DNA from: Candidatus Methanoperedens sp.
Lineage (GTDB): Archaea > Halobacteriota > Methanosarcinia > Methanosarcinales > Methanoperedenaceae
Assembly: GCA_023249105.1 (NCBI GenBank)
Contig: JAHFDG010000025.1
Span: 1-51,902 of the forward strand
DNA length: 51,902 bases
Direction of reading: 5' to 3'
Of this stretch, positions 35,405-42,710 are shown in pieces. The translations under genes were made by a program, and so were the position numbers. Position 1 is the first letter of the stretch. Each line of letters begins with the position of its first letter. The notes under the pieces were generated by a model, which did not search any database, was not told the origin of the DNA, and was given only the letters and a program-made list of their open reading frames with translations.

Positions 35405-35794
35405 ATGAAAATTGGATGCCCCGATCCTGAGTGTCATAGAAATCTTAATTGTTTGAGGGAAGAAATGAAAACTTTACAAACAGGCATATCAAATTTAAGA
35501 CCATGTATATCAAAAAGAGTGAAGCGTTGGGAGTTGTGGCTTATTGCGGCTGCTTTTCTGTCTATTGCTGCTCCAATTACATATGGGATAGCCAAAGATT
35601 CCATAAAAGACAATAGAATTAGAGATTCCAAGATTGCTGACTTGGATAAAAAAGCTGATGTTGCAATAGAAGCATATAATAAGGATATCGCAAGCATTAA
35701 AGAAAAGATTTGTCTTATACAAGAGCAACAAAAAAATTTACCAACAATAGTATATGAAGCAGTAAAACAGGCCATAAGAAATGAAAAAGATTAA
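35405..35794 (+). CDS. Single-pass membrane protein, holin/spanin-like position
   Basis: 129 aa from the ATG at 35405 (GGAGTGG upstream; an in-frame ATG at 35393 also exists). Residues 1-35 are Cys-rich (CPDPECHRNLNC); residues 44-62 are one transmembrane helix (LWLIAAAFLSIAAPITYGI); residues 65-125 form a coiled coil. Immediately precedes the amidase. Topology fits a lysis accessory such as an i-spanin or pinholin; the exact class is uncertain. Confidence 0.6.
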   Translation: MKIGCPDPECHRNLNCLREEMKTLQTGISNLRPCISKRVKRWELWLIAAAFLSIAAPITYGIAKDSIKDNRIRDSKIADLDKKADVAIEAYNKDIASIKEKICLIQEQQKNLPTIVYEAVKQAIRNEKD

Positions 35795-35802
35795 GGAGAC
35801 TT

Positions 35803-35874
35803 ATGAAACATTCAGTTTGTATAGATCCAGGGCATGGGGGGGGTTTTTTTCTTTCTCATATGTTTTATATTTAA
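35803..35874 (+). pseudogene. N-terminal fragment of an N-acetylmuramoyl-L-alanine amidase
   Basis: ATG after AAGGAGA. Only 23 codons: MKHSVCIDPGHGG is the first strand and first zinc-His motif (DPGHGG) of Amidase_3 enzymes, after which the frame runs into sequence belonging to the antisense HNH cassette. A G8 run (35836-35843) marks the junction. A second amidase start lies at 36390. This fragment cannot be active alone. Confidence 0.7.
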
Positions 35875-36299
35875 TATACGGTTATCTATTTTGCAATGGC
35901 AAGCCCTACAAACAGGAAGTAAATTTTCTATATTATTATCGGTTCGGTCTTTGTTAATATGATGAGTCTCAATATTTTTTGTTGTACCGCAACATTTACA
36001 GATTTTTGGAAAATGATTAAAGGTAATTTTAGAATAAATTCCAATGCCATTTTTCCAGGAAGGGTTATTCTCCCCATTTTGATTCGGGGGGGAAGGTTTT
36101 GATCAGGCTTGATAAACCTGCCATACCTATCACGAATAGTAGATTGCCTGTTTGTGCGTGAAAGATTATGCTTTTTAATTTGATTGCTTATGGCTGATTT
36201 CGATGCACCTATTAATGGAGATATATCTCTTGACGAAAGTTTTTTATTAATATAGAAATCAATCAATTGCTTTATGTTTATTTTGCTTTTTGGCGGCAT
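35812..36299 (-). pseudogene. HNH homing-type endonuclease, frameshifted at a C-run
   Basis: ATG at 36299 with AAAGGGGA upstream and its own near-consensus promoter. N-terminal half: DNA-binding helix-turn-helix LIDFYINKKLSSRDISPLIG with SKSAISNQIKKH. After a run of seven G on the plus strand (36086-36092) the frame must shift by -1 to continue as NPSWKNGIGIYSK, CKCCGTTKNIETHHINKDRT, NNIENLLPVCRACH: a clear HNH nuclease with two CxxC pairs. One more base in the run would restore the full gene. It may be a sequencing error, a frameshift on the C-run, or decay. It lies antisense inside the amidase region and its end overlaps the amidase fragment. Confidence 0.75.
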
Positions 36300-36330
36300 G
36301 TTTTTCCCCTTTATTTATTTATTTTTTTAT

Positions 36331-36359
36331 ATAATAATAGATACGGGACACGGTGTCAA
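36331..36359 (-). promoter_or_regulatory. Sigma70 promoter of the antisense HNH gene
   Basis: On the minus strand TTGACA (complement of 36354-36359), 17 bases, TATTAT (complement of 36331-36336). The HNH start is 32 bases downstream. An independent promoter is typical of self-contained homing-endonuclease insertions. Confidence 0.7.
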
Positions 36360-36389
36360 ATAAAATTACAAAAATAGGAGGTGGTTTTT

Positions 36390-36954
36390 ATGCCTGGAAT
36401 CAAGATTATGCTTGATCCTGGCCATTGACGGTGGAGTAGATAATGGAGCATCATATGGATTTGTTGATGAAGACGAAACCAATTTAATAATCGGGTATCT
36501 TCTCGATTATGAATTATGCTCACTCGGAATGACAACCTACATGACACGGGAGAAAGACGAGTATATATCCCTACAACAAAGAGTTTTGACTGCCAATATA
36601 AAGCAGGCTGATATCTTTGTTTCACTTCACTGTGACGCATTCCACAATGAGACTTCCAAAGGGATGTCGGTTCATATCTCTGAAAATCATTATTCTAAAA
36701 AAGCGTTGTTGTTAGCAGAATCCATAAACAATAATCTTATTATACAATTCCCGGATCATCAGCATAGAGGGGTTAAAAAATCAAATTTTTATGTGTTGAA
36801 TAAAACAACCATGCCTGCTGTTCTTGTCGAGTGTGAGTTCCTTTCAAACCCTGATACGAGGTCTTTTTTAAAGAAGCCGGAGAACCAAAGAAGGCTGGCT
36901 CGGTCTATATGCACTAGCATTATTTATTACTTTAAAAGCGTGGAGACATTATGA
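36390..36954 (+). pseudogene. N-acetylmuramoyl-L-alanine amidase (endolysin), one-base frameshift
   Basis: ATG 36390 after AGGAGGTGG. The first 12 codons read MPGIKIMLDPGH and then hit TGA (36426). Skipping one base continues as DGGVDNGASYGFVDEDETN through TTYMTREKDEYISLQQRV, QADIFVSLHCDAFHN (second zinc His), to PAVLVECEFLSNPDTRSFL (catalytic Glu) and LARSICTSIIYYF. All Amidase_3 motifs are present once the extra T near 36425-36426 is ignored. About 187 aa when restored, normal for a one-domain phage lysin that cleaves the peptide from muramic acid. As read, lysis by this protein would fail, so a sequencing error should be excluded first. Confidence 0.82.
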
Positions 36955-37346
36955 CCTGGTTCGGTGAAATGCCTAAAACGCAGCTTATAGATGAAAAGTA
37001 TTCTCAATTACTTGATGATTTTATATTTATTAGCGATGTTGCTAATGAACTCATGGGGACAAAAGGGGATCTTTCTGTAATACCAAAAGGCTTTGTTATG
37101 GATTGGGAAAGCGTTCCCTTTTTCCGTGGGACTTGCCATGTCGGAGGTTTGATACATGATTATTACAGCAGGAAAAACTCAATTCCTGTAGTTACAAAAA
37201 AGCAGGCGGCAGAGATTTACTTTGAGTTTTTAGAATATAGAAAAGCTTCGTGGTGGAGAAAATATTTAAAGTACTGGGTTGTAAGGACCTTGCCTGACTT
37301 TGTTTATTTCCACAAGCTGGATGTGGAGTGGGATGGGAAGAGCTAA
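36951..37346 (+). CDS. DUF1353 family protein
   Basis: 131 aa, overlaps the amidase stop by four bases. Family signature: IPKGFVMDWESVPFFRG (about 45-61), GLIHDYYSRKNS (about 67-78), QAAEIYFEFLEYR, and WVVRTLPDF near the end. DUF1353 proteins are common in phage lysis/tail regions and of unknown function; the HD pair and D/W residues suggest a metal site. Last gene of the rightward late block; 37347-37403 holds no gene and no clear terminator. Confidence 0.85.
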   Translation: MTWFGEMPKTQLIDEKYSQLLDDFIFISDVANELMGTKGDLSVIPKGFVMDWESVPFFRGTCHVGGLIHDYYSRKNSIPVVTKKQAAEIYFEFLEYRKASWWRKYLKYWVVRTLPDFVYFHKLDVEWDGKS

Positions 37347-37403
37347 TCTTGGTTATGCCCAAACGGCTCAGTCCCTTAATAGATTTTTTCTGTCTAATAT
37401 ATG

Positions 37404-37577
37404 TTAGGCATTTACAATCTTCTCGTTCAACGCCCTCAACATCCAGTACGCCTGTTGTATCATAGCGGCATCAGCTTCCGCTACACGAACTTGCCATGTC
37501 TCAAGTGGGTCTCGTGGCATGATGTTTGCCATAGACCGATTTCCGTTTATCCATTCAATCGCCTCTTCGTGTGTCAT
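37404..37577 (-). CDS. Small hypothetical protein
   Basis: 57 aa from ATG 37577 with AGGAGGAG upstream (a longer frame reaches 37604). Helical; THEEAIEWINGNRSMANIMP and EADAAMIQQAYWMLRALNE. First gene on the left of a long leftward block, converging with the late genes. Its ribosome site abuts an attC-like palindrome. Confidence 0.65.
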   Translation of the reverse strand: MTHEEAIEWINGNRSMANIMPRDPLETWQVRVAEADAAMIQQAYWMLRALNEKIVNA

Positions 37578-37580
37578 AAA

Positions 37581-37674
37581 ATCTCCTCCTAACCAGTCAA
37601 TCAACCCGACGCCGGGATCGGGCTGTGGTATCCCCGCTTATCCTCAGCGGCGCGGGTTATTTCTACGTTATCTT
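37581..37674 (-). repeat. attC-like imperfect palindrome (copy B)
   Basis: Read on the minus strand it begins GATAACG, which contains the stop codon of the upstream gene, and ends at GGTTAGGAGG, the ribosome site of the next gene. Inner arms AACCCGCGCCG and CGGCGTCGGGTT pair with a one-base bulge. Same gene-palindrome-gene arrangement as copies A and D, but the sequence is less similar to them. Confidence 0.4.
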
Positions 37675-37835
37675 TCCAAAAGCTCCCAAAAATTGTCATC
37701 TACCACCTTCTGAAATTCAGGAGGCAAATCTTTCTGATTACTTATAAACTTTTCTGTAAACTCTTTTAAGATTTTTGCCTCTTTCCATTGCCGTTGCTTT
37801 TCAGGTGTTAGGTTTTCTTCGTCTTCTATGTTCAT
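37668..37835 (-). CDS. Small hypothetical protein
   Basis: 55 aa: ATG 37835, TAA 37668-37670, GGGGGGAG upstream. Helical and charged (NLTPEKQRQWKEAKILKEF, PPEFQKVVDDNFWELLER). No family recognised. Its stop is embedded in the attC-like element. Confidence 0.6.
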   Translation of the reverse strand: MNIEDEENLTPEKQRQWKEAKILKEFTEKFISNQKDLPPEFQKVVDDNFWELLER

Positions 37836-37871
37836 TTGACACTCCCCCCAAATAAAAAGATAACCAAACGC

Positions 37872-38027
37872 TCAAAAATGCCTCTGCTTCCCATCAATTT
37901 GAATATTTCGTACTGCGTAAAATGTATTTCCACCTCTTATTGCATGCCATTTGAAGCGACATAGACACTCAAAATCTTCGTCGTCAACCAAAGCCGCCTT
38001 CCCTTGCGTTAATTGAATTTGTCTCAC
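37872..38027 (-). pseudogene. Truncated HNH endonuclease N-terminus
   Basis: 51 codons from a GTG at 38027 after GAGGAGG. The sequence RQIQLTQGKAALVDDEDFEC, then FKWHAIRGG, YAVRNIQIDGKQRHF matches the standard N-terminus of AP2/HNH-type homing endonucleases (LTQGK-ALVDDEDFE-L-KW). It stops exactly where MHR and the HNH core normally follow, so the nuclease domain is missing. Confidence 0.6.
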
Positions 38028-38044
38028 ACACCCTCCTCACACCC

Positions 38045-39316
38045 TTACTTGTTTCCTTCTTGGATTTCATCGTGACAGATTATAAACCTCTCATAGTCTT
38101 CATCAGTCTTCAAATCCATCACTCCTACCGATACCATTGTAGAATTATATAATGTCCGGTCGTTCGCCATAAGATCCTCAACGAATTTCTTTTTTTGTGA
38201 AGATATCCCTTCTGTTGGTGGCTCTGGTGGTGGATCTGATGTAGGTTCATCCTTAGATTTAGCTTTGGGTTCAGTTTTCTTGGTTGTTTTTTTCGGAGTC
38301 GTTTTTTCCATCCATATCGTGAATTGCTTTAGAAAATCAGGTATGTCGTTCTGCGCTATGCTCTTGATCTCGTCTTCTGTTTTCCCAAGTGTTTTTGCGG
38401 ATAGAGATAAAAATTCAGCCAGCTTTTTTTTATCAATAATGATTTCTGTTTCTCTGTCGAATATGCTGGTATCAATATTTCCTTTATCATTACCATCCGA
38501 AGCATCAACTATATAGTCAGCCCATGTGCTTTCGCCGTCTCTTATCGACTGATAAACAGCCCTTAAGCTCACCAGTTCAGCGGGCGATATTGTATCAAGC
38601 GTATGCCGGATATATTTCTGTACCTCTTTCGGGCTTATTCCAATACTTGAAAATGAATCAAGAACCCTTTTCTTTTCTCCTTCTGGGTCTTTTGTCGCCC
38701 GATCCGCAACTGTTTTTCTTGCTTCCGCCATACCCTCTTCGATGATATCGGTCGGAATCAAGCGCAACCCCTCATTTCTTAATACTTTTGATACCCATGC
38801 GCTTTCTTTTGTGTGCATTTCTTCATCAGTAGCCCTTAAAATATAGACGGTCTCACCATAAGAGTTTTTGCGCTCTGAGATAAAATCATCTTCTCGCCCC
38901 TTTTTACTTCTACGCTCAATAGTTTTCTTGATCTGAATATCCCTTGTAAACTGGGCGTTTGTTTCAAGATCAAGAACCGATACTCTCACCCTTCGTATTC
39001 CATCATCTTCATACAACGTTGTTACTTCTGTCATAATATTCCCCCACTCCCTTAATGCGAGTTCGGCAAACCTGACAGACGGGCCTTTGATAAATTTTGA
39101 GCCAACCGGCTTTGAATATTCGGCCTTCCCCGCGAATTCTGACCGCTTACAAGCTTTTAAAATTCTGTCTCTTGATTCCATGTCATCACGGGGTTTCTGA
39201 TATGCCATAATGTATGCCGACTGAATCCTTGCCTTTGCTGCTTCTCCCGCTGCTACTGATGCAGGGTCTATGGTCATCATCGGCAATGCCGACTTTTTCG
39301 TGAGAGATAATTCCAT
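38045..39316 (-). CDS. Putative recombination/annealing protein of the recombination cassette
   Basis: 423 aa, GGAGGATC upstream of ATG 39316. Residues 20-215 match a widespread phage family characterised by KACKRSEFAGKAEYSKPVGS, FIKGPSVRFAELALREWGNI, VSVLDLETNAQFTRDIQI and KVLRNEGLRLIPTDIIEEGM. The family keeps company with exonucleases and may be a single-strand annealing protein, though I know of no proof. The C-terminal part contains a Lys/Pro/Glu-rich linker (KKTTKKTEPKAKSKDEPTSD) and a small helical tail domain. Downstream of a nuclease and coiled-coil gene, as in RecE/RecT-like pairs. Confidence 0.55.
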   Translation of the reverse strand: MELSLTKKSALPMMTIDPASVAAGEAAKARIQSAYIMAYQKPRDDMESRDRILKACKRSEFAGKAEYSKPVGSKFIKGPSVRFAELALREWGNIMTEVTTLYEDDGIRRVRVSVLDLETNAQFTRDIQIKKTIERRSKKGREDDFISERKNSYGETVYILRATDEEMHTKESAWVSKVLRNEGLRLIPTDIIEEGMAEARKTVADRATKDPEGEKKRVLDSFSSIGISPKEVQKYIRHTLDTISPAELVSLRAVYQSIRDGESTWADYIVDASDGNDKGNIDTSIFDRETEIIIDKKKLAEFLSLSAKTLGKTEDEIKSIAQNDIPDFLKQFTIWMEKTTPKKTTKKTEPKAKSKDEPTSDPPPEPPTEGISSQKKKFVEDLMANDRTLYNSTMVSVGVMDLKTDEDYERFIICHDEIQEGNK

Positions 39317-39331
39317 TTTTGATCCTCCTTT

Positions 39332-40246
39332 TTAAAACTTCTCGAATGTTTTGTAATCACGTTTTGTAGCAGTCTTTAATTTCGCCACTTTAAAAATGCG
39401 TACTCCTGATATTTCTCTTATCCCATTTTTTACCTGAGAAGATACCCAAGGTTTCATCGCCGCTATAACCTGTTCACGCCGTATCTTAAATGCTGATTCA
39501 GGCAACATCATTGGATTTAATATTTCAAAATCCCAACTTTCGGCCAATTTGGCTGACCCAGCATCGGTATTTATTTTCAGTTCAGCAGGAGCTTCCATAA
39601 CAATCGTAGGCGCATCCTCAACAAGAGCCGCCGCATGTTTCGCTTCTGCTTCGGCCTGCTTTTTTGTTTTACCTTCCTCAATAGCCTTTAATCTGGCTTC
39701 CTCTGCTGCCTTCTCACGCTCAATACGGGCTTTTTCGTCAAGCTCGGCCTGTAACCTCGCCGCTTCTTCTTTGGCCTTTCTCTCGGCCTCCCTGCGTTCG
39801 TTCTCTTTTTTTGCCAGATATTGTGTTATTGGTAAATTGAAACGCTGCCGGATCTGCTGAATCCGTTTTGCAAGTCCGCCGATATTGCCGTCAATATAAT
39901 CCGTCATTTTTTTGTACGGGGCTTTTTCTTTAACCCTTGTTTTCTCAAGTGCGTTGTAAAGCTGCCCGGCCTGCCCTTCCATGAGCGTAGCGATGTGGCA
40001 ACTGGCGTCATCTATGACTACTATGCTTTGCGCTTTTTGAGCCATCTTGTCTACTTCATCATGGAAGTTTTTGAGTAAATCATCAATTCTTGCGGGATCA
40101 AATGGATCATGAATAACAAGCTCTTGTTCCGTTATTGGTTCTCCTGAGATTTTATCAAGAGCGGCTACTCCTTCGTAATAGATATCGTCATATCTTGGCT
40201 CAGTAAATTTCTTTTTTTCTTCCGGTTCTGGGTTTAAAAAATCCAT
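39332..40246 (-). CDS. Coiled-coil recombination-associated protein (DUF1351-like outline)
   Basis: 304 aa. Residues 60-135 are helical (DDLLKNFHDEVDKMAQKAQS; RVKEKAPYKKMTDYIDGNIG), residues 150-215 a highly charged coiled coil (KKENERREAERKAKEEAARL), and the C-terminal 80 residues an alpha/beta domain (FEILNPMMLPESAFKIRREQ; GVRIFKVAKLKT). This layout and its place between the nuclease and the annealing-type gene resemble phage DUF1351 proteins. Likely helps in recombination or replication; not an enzyme by motif. Confidence 0.65.
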   Translation of the reverse strand: MDFLNPEPEEKKKFTEPRYDDIYYEGVAALDKISGEPITEQELVIHDPFDPARIDDLLKNFHDEVDKMAQKAQSIVVIDDASCHIATLMEGQAGQLYNALEKTRVKEKAPYKKMTDYIDGNIGGLAKRIQQIRQRFNLPITQYLAKKENERREAERKAKEEAARLQAELDEKARIEREKAAEEARLKAIEEGKTKKQAEAEAKHAAALVEDAPTIVMEAPAELKINTDAGSAKLAESWDFEILNPMMLPESAFKIRREQVIAAMKPWVSSQVKNGIREISGVRIFKVAKLKTATKRDYKTFEKF

Positions 40247-40259
40247 TTATGTCTCCTAT

Positions 40260-40802
40260 TTATAATAAAAAATATTTATATGAATTAAGAATCCCAATAA
40301 ATATATTAAATTCCTTCTGGTAATTCGACTGGTACTCGGCTATAATCGCACCCGATCCGTCAGGCTTTAACCGGACTGTCATGCCGGACTGAATCATAAT
40401 CCCATTTTCTTTCGCCAAGTTGCGATATGCTGCATTCTGAATTCGGAAAGGCTTTAACTCCTGCTGACCGGTCTTAAAATCAATCATAGTGTTGGAATGT
40501 CGTCCCTTCAATACAGCGATAAGATCGGGTTTGCCGCAATATTTCAAGCGTTCGTCTATGAGCCGCTTTTCGACAAGAACGACTTCGACCACGCAATCAT
40601 CGATCCAGCGTTTCATTGAATCGACGTAACCCTGATATTCCGGGTCCACCGGAGGTGAAAACAGGCCAAGCAAATAAGAGGCGGCGGCGGCATGAACAAT
40701 TTCCCCACGAATCTTGGGCTCATCAGTGAACCACTGCTTGTCCACATAAACAGCTAATATGTCAGATACGCTCGGATAGCCGGTTGAGTTCTCATAAGCC
40801 AT
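40260..40802 (-). CDS. PD-(D/E)XK exonuclease (RecB/Cas4-like)
   Basis: 180 aa, ATG 40802. Nuclease motifs: helix with GEIVHAAAASYL (about 34-45), GKPDLIAVLKG (Asp about 92), MIDFKTGQQ (D-x-K about 107-109), then QNAAYRNLA (about 122-130, the Q-x3-Y motif typical of RecB-family exonucleases). Would resect DNA ends for recombination together with the two following genes. SD AGGATAA upstream. Confidence 0.82.
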   Translation of the reverse strand: MAYENSTGYPSVSDILAVYVDKQWFTDEPKIRGEIVHAAAASYLLGLFSPPVDPEYQGYVDSMKRWIDDCVVEVVLVEKRLIDERLKYCGKPDLIAVLKGRHSNTMIDFKTGQQELKPFRIQNAAYRNLAKENGIMIQSGMTVRLKPDGSGAIIAEYQSNYQKEFNIFIGILNSYKYFLL

Positions 40803-40880
40803 TCAGATTATCCTCCTCAATGTGGCATAGGTAGCATTGTTTTATTTTTAACTGATGTAACATAGGTCTCCTCCTTAGAA

Positions 40881-41174
40881 TTAACCGGAAGGCAGTTTTC
40901 CTGCCCGGTTTAATGATTTGTTAGCAACCTTCAGACCTCTTATTCTACCAGCCAAAGAAAGAGGAAAATGTGGCGCATTTCTCTGGTTTCTCGGCAAACC
41001 TATATTATCAAGTTCCCTATGTGCACGTTCTATATCCCCCAATGCTATTCTACACTTAGTTAACTCTTCCATATAGAGATGTTCTATTTCACGTGATATA
41101 AACAAAGAAACAGCTCTTTCTTTTTTTGAAACATATCTGCCATAAAAAGAATTGTAATCTGATATTGGTGTCAT
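40881..41174 (-). CDS. Small hypothetical protein
   Basis: 97 aa from ATG 41174, preferred over a TTG at 41192 because CGGAGAATAAG precedes it. Basic, helical: KKERAVSLFISREIEHLYME, ALGDIERAHRELDNIG. No family recognised. Confidence 0.6.
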   Translation of the reverse strand: MTPISDYNSFYGRYVSKKERAVSLFISREIEHLYMEELTKCRIALGDIERAHRELDNIGLPRNQRNAPHFPLSLAGRIRGLKVANKSLNRAGKLPSG

Positions 41175-41192
41175 CTTATTCTCCGTTAGCAA

Positions 41193-41336
41193 TCAGTCGC
41201 AATCCGTAGGCGCTGGCATCCAGTCGCAATTATCACATTGCCATTGATTACCTTGCTTAGGGTCTTTGGTAATATCCCCGCCACATTCGCATGGGTAAGA
41301 CAATTCTCTATCTTCTGGCACATCTTCTTGGGGCAT
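41193..41336 (-). CDS. Small zinc-ribbon protein
   Basis: 47 aa: ATG 41336 with AAAGGAG upstream, TGA at 41193. LSYPCECGGDIT and WQCDNCDWMPAP give a CxC...CxxC zinc ribbon. First gene of the leftward recombination operon, immediately downstream of an attC-like palindrome. Confidence 0.65.
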   Translation of the reverse strand: MPQEDVPEDRELSYPCECGGDITKDPKQGNQWQCDNCDWMPAPTDCD

Positions 41337-41356
41337 AAATTCACTCCTTTGTAGGC

Positions 41357-41498
41357 TTGCTAACAAGTCGCTCCACTATACGTTTTGCTCTCTACACAAA
41401 TCAGATCGTGGTCTATGCACGCATCCTGATGTTTATGTTTAAGCAGGTCTTACAGCATCCACTTGCCTGCTGAGAGTTGCCGCCTTGCTCGTTAGACG
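41357..41498 (-). repeat. attC-like long palindrome (copy C)
   Basis: On the minus strand it begins GTCTAACGAGC and ends GCGACTTGTTAGCAAG just before the AAAGGAG of the zinc-ribbon gene. Ends are complementary around TAAC/GTTA. The right core on the plus strand, GTTAGAC (41491-41497), fits the attC consensus GTTRRRY. The centre (about 100 bases) is long, as in Vibrio-type attC sites. Similarity to copies A and D is limited to the ends. Confidence 0.35.
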
Positions 41499-41525
41499 TG
41501 GCAGGCAGCTTTAAGTTTTGAGCTG

Positions 41526-41554
41526 ATTATATCGTACATGAAAAACAATGTCAA
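41526..41554 (-). promoter_or_regulatory. Perfect-consensus leftward early promoter
   Basis: Minus strand TTGACA (complement of 41549-41554), 17 bases, TATAAT (complement of 41526-41531). The spacer contains TCATGTACGAT, which recurs as TCATGTATAAT in the divergent promoter at 41603-41630. It drives the leftward recombination operon through a leader of about 180 bases containing the attC-like element. Confidence 0.85.
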
Positions 41555-41602
41555 TATTTATTTTACATAGTACAAAAATAAATTAAATATAGTAAATATA
41601 TC

Positions 41603-41630
41603 TTGCTTTTTATAAATTATCATGTATAAT
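41603..41630 (+). promoter_or_regulatory. Promoter of the HTH regulator, leaderless geometry
   Basis: TTGCTT (41603-41608), 16 bases, TATAAT (41625-41630). The ATG at 41638 lies 7 bases after the -10 box, so transcription would start on or beside the start codon. Sequence between promoters (41555-41600) is nearly pure A/T and contains two related motifs, ACATAGTAC and ATATAGTAA, possible operators. Confidence 0.7.
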
Positions 41631-41637
41631 AGCAACC

Positions 41638-41913
41638 ATGGAAACTACAAAACCAACAAAAAAAACACAGGCAGAGGTGAGACAGATCATAAAGTTTTAC
41701 AGGTCTATCCCTAAGAAACTTGATAAAACCATGGCAATTAAAAAGGCGGCGAAGCGGCTTTGCTGCGGGGAAGGATGGTTATATGCTATCCTTCGTGGTG
41801 AACGTGTTCCTGGTGAGCTGCTGAAACGTGAAATTGCACGGACGGCTGCTGAGATTAAAAAGATGCCGGATAGCAACCATACCATGATGAAGGATGAATA
41901 TGATAATAAATAA
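41638..41913 (+). CDS. Helix-turn-helix regulator
   Basis: 91 aa. HTH about residues 31-58: TMAIKKAAKRLCCGEGWLYA then ILRGERVPGELLKREIARTA. No Shine-Dalgarno, and the promoter predicts a leaderless mRNA like lambda cI from PRM. Divergent from the recombination operon, so it probably controls the early genes on both sides. Could be repressor or Cro-like; no dimerisation or cleavage domain is visible, favouring Cro-like. Confidence 0.7.
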   Translation: METTKPTKKTQAEVRQIIKFYRSIPKKLDKTMAIKKAAKRLCCGEGWLYAILRGERVPGELLKREIARTAAEIKKMPDSNHTMMKDEYDNK

Positions 41914-42388
41914 ATACCCGACAGACAAAAATGAGTATGATGAAGACTCCGCCGAAGGTAAAGCTGAATCAAAATTGATAGCCATGCTATCTATTGCAAA
42001 TAAGCACATAAGGCGCATACATGCAATATTGACGAATGAAGTAGTTGAATATAAGTCTCAAAATGGTGATGTAATAGGTTATACAGCACAATTAGATCGA
42101 GAAACATTTAGAGATCTTTTTAATTCAAGCAATGGATTAGCTCACGACGAAGAGGTATATATGAAAAACCAAGCCGATTATTCCAAATATAAATGCCCGT
42201 ACTCTCACTTGGAAAAAGAATGTGGGCATGAATTAAAAGGCCCTGAAGGTTATGAGAACACATACGGCGTGTGGTGCGAGTGCGGATTTAGGGGGCCTGT
42301 GTTCTATCTTGACCCAGAAGAACTCAGGCTCAAGAAGAAGGCGGATAACGCTGCCTTAACCGGCGCACCGGAAACGAAGGAGAAATAG
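41900..42388 (+). CDS. Lar-like zinc protein (possible restriction-alleviation type)
   Basis: 162 aa from ATG 41900 (AAGG at 41890-41893; a start at 41894 is too close). It overlaps the regulator by 14 bases. N-terminal half acidic/helical. The C-terminal half CPYSHLEKECGHEL...YGVWCECGFRGPVFYLDPEE resembles the Lar zinc domain (two Cys pairs and GxxGP). Lar proteins moderate type I restriction; the relation here is a motif-level inference. Confidence 0.55.
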   Translation: MIINKYPTDKNEYDEDSAEGKAESKLIAMLSIANKHIRRIHAILTNEVVEYKSQNGDVIGYTAQLDRETFRDLFNSSNGLAHDEEVYMKNQADYSKYKCPYSHLEKECGHELKGPEGYENTYGVWCECGFRGPVFYLDPEELRLKKKADNAALTGAPETKEK

Positions 42389-42389
42389 T

Positions 42390-42614
42390 ATGAGTGACAT
42401 AGATATTTGCATAGCTGAGGGAAGTGAAGGGATCGCGGCAGCAGGTGCGTCCGAGTTGAAGGCATTGTTAGCCGACATTGTTGCTTGCAGGGACGAATGC
42501 CGTGGCGCAGAAAAAAACTTGCTCCCTGCCGCAGACCCACTAGGGGATGCCAGAATTGCATTTGGAACAGTGGCAAACCAACTCGATGCTTTGATTAAGC
42601 GTCATAGCGGCTAA
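42390..42614 (+). CDS. Small hypothetical protein, cassette-like
   Basis: 74 aa, starts one base after the Lar-like stop with AAGGAG in the preceding codons. Mostly helical, Ala/Glu/Asp-rich (GIAAAGASELKALLADIVAC). Its TAA lies inside GGCTAACG, the left end of an attC-like element, the arrangement seen in integron gene cassettes. Confidence 0.6.
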   Translation: MSDIDICIAEGSEGIAAAGASELKALLADIVACRDECRGAEKNLLPAADPLGDARIAFGTVANQLDALIKRHSG

Positions 42615-42697
42615 CGCTCCGGCTGACCCGCTGGGGCACGAAGTTCACCTTTAGCCAACCGAGCTATCACCAGTCGGTGTCGAGCCGGTTGTTAGCG
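42609..42697 (+). repeat. attC-like imperfect palindrome (copy D)
   Basis: 89 bases: GGCTAACGCTCCGGCTGACC at the left, GTCGAGCCGGTTGTTAGCG at the right. GCTAAC/GTTAGC and CCGGCT/AGCCGG pair. Resembles copy A (2267-2357) in both arms and in patches of the centre (AAGTT, AACC, CCAGTCGG). Left end holds the upstream stop codon; right end abuts AAAGGAG of the next gene. Confidence 0.55.
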
Positions 42698-42710
42698 AAA
42701 GGAGTTTTGT

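Noticed and set aside
36420-36432. prfB-like programmed +1 frameshift in the amidase (CAT TGA C)
   Set aside because: The UGAC context is suggestive, but no upstream Shine-Dalgarno stimulator exists and His tRNA would re-pair poorly; mutation or sequencing error is simpler.
41187-41200. Another attC core (GTTAGC) between two leftward genes
   Set aside because: Only a single core-like hexamer with no paired arm; it is simply part of a ribosome-site leader.
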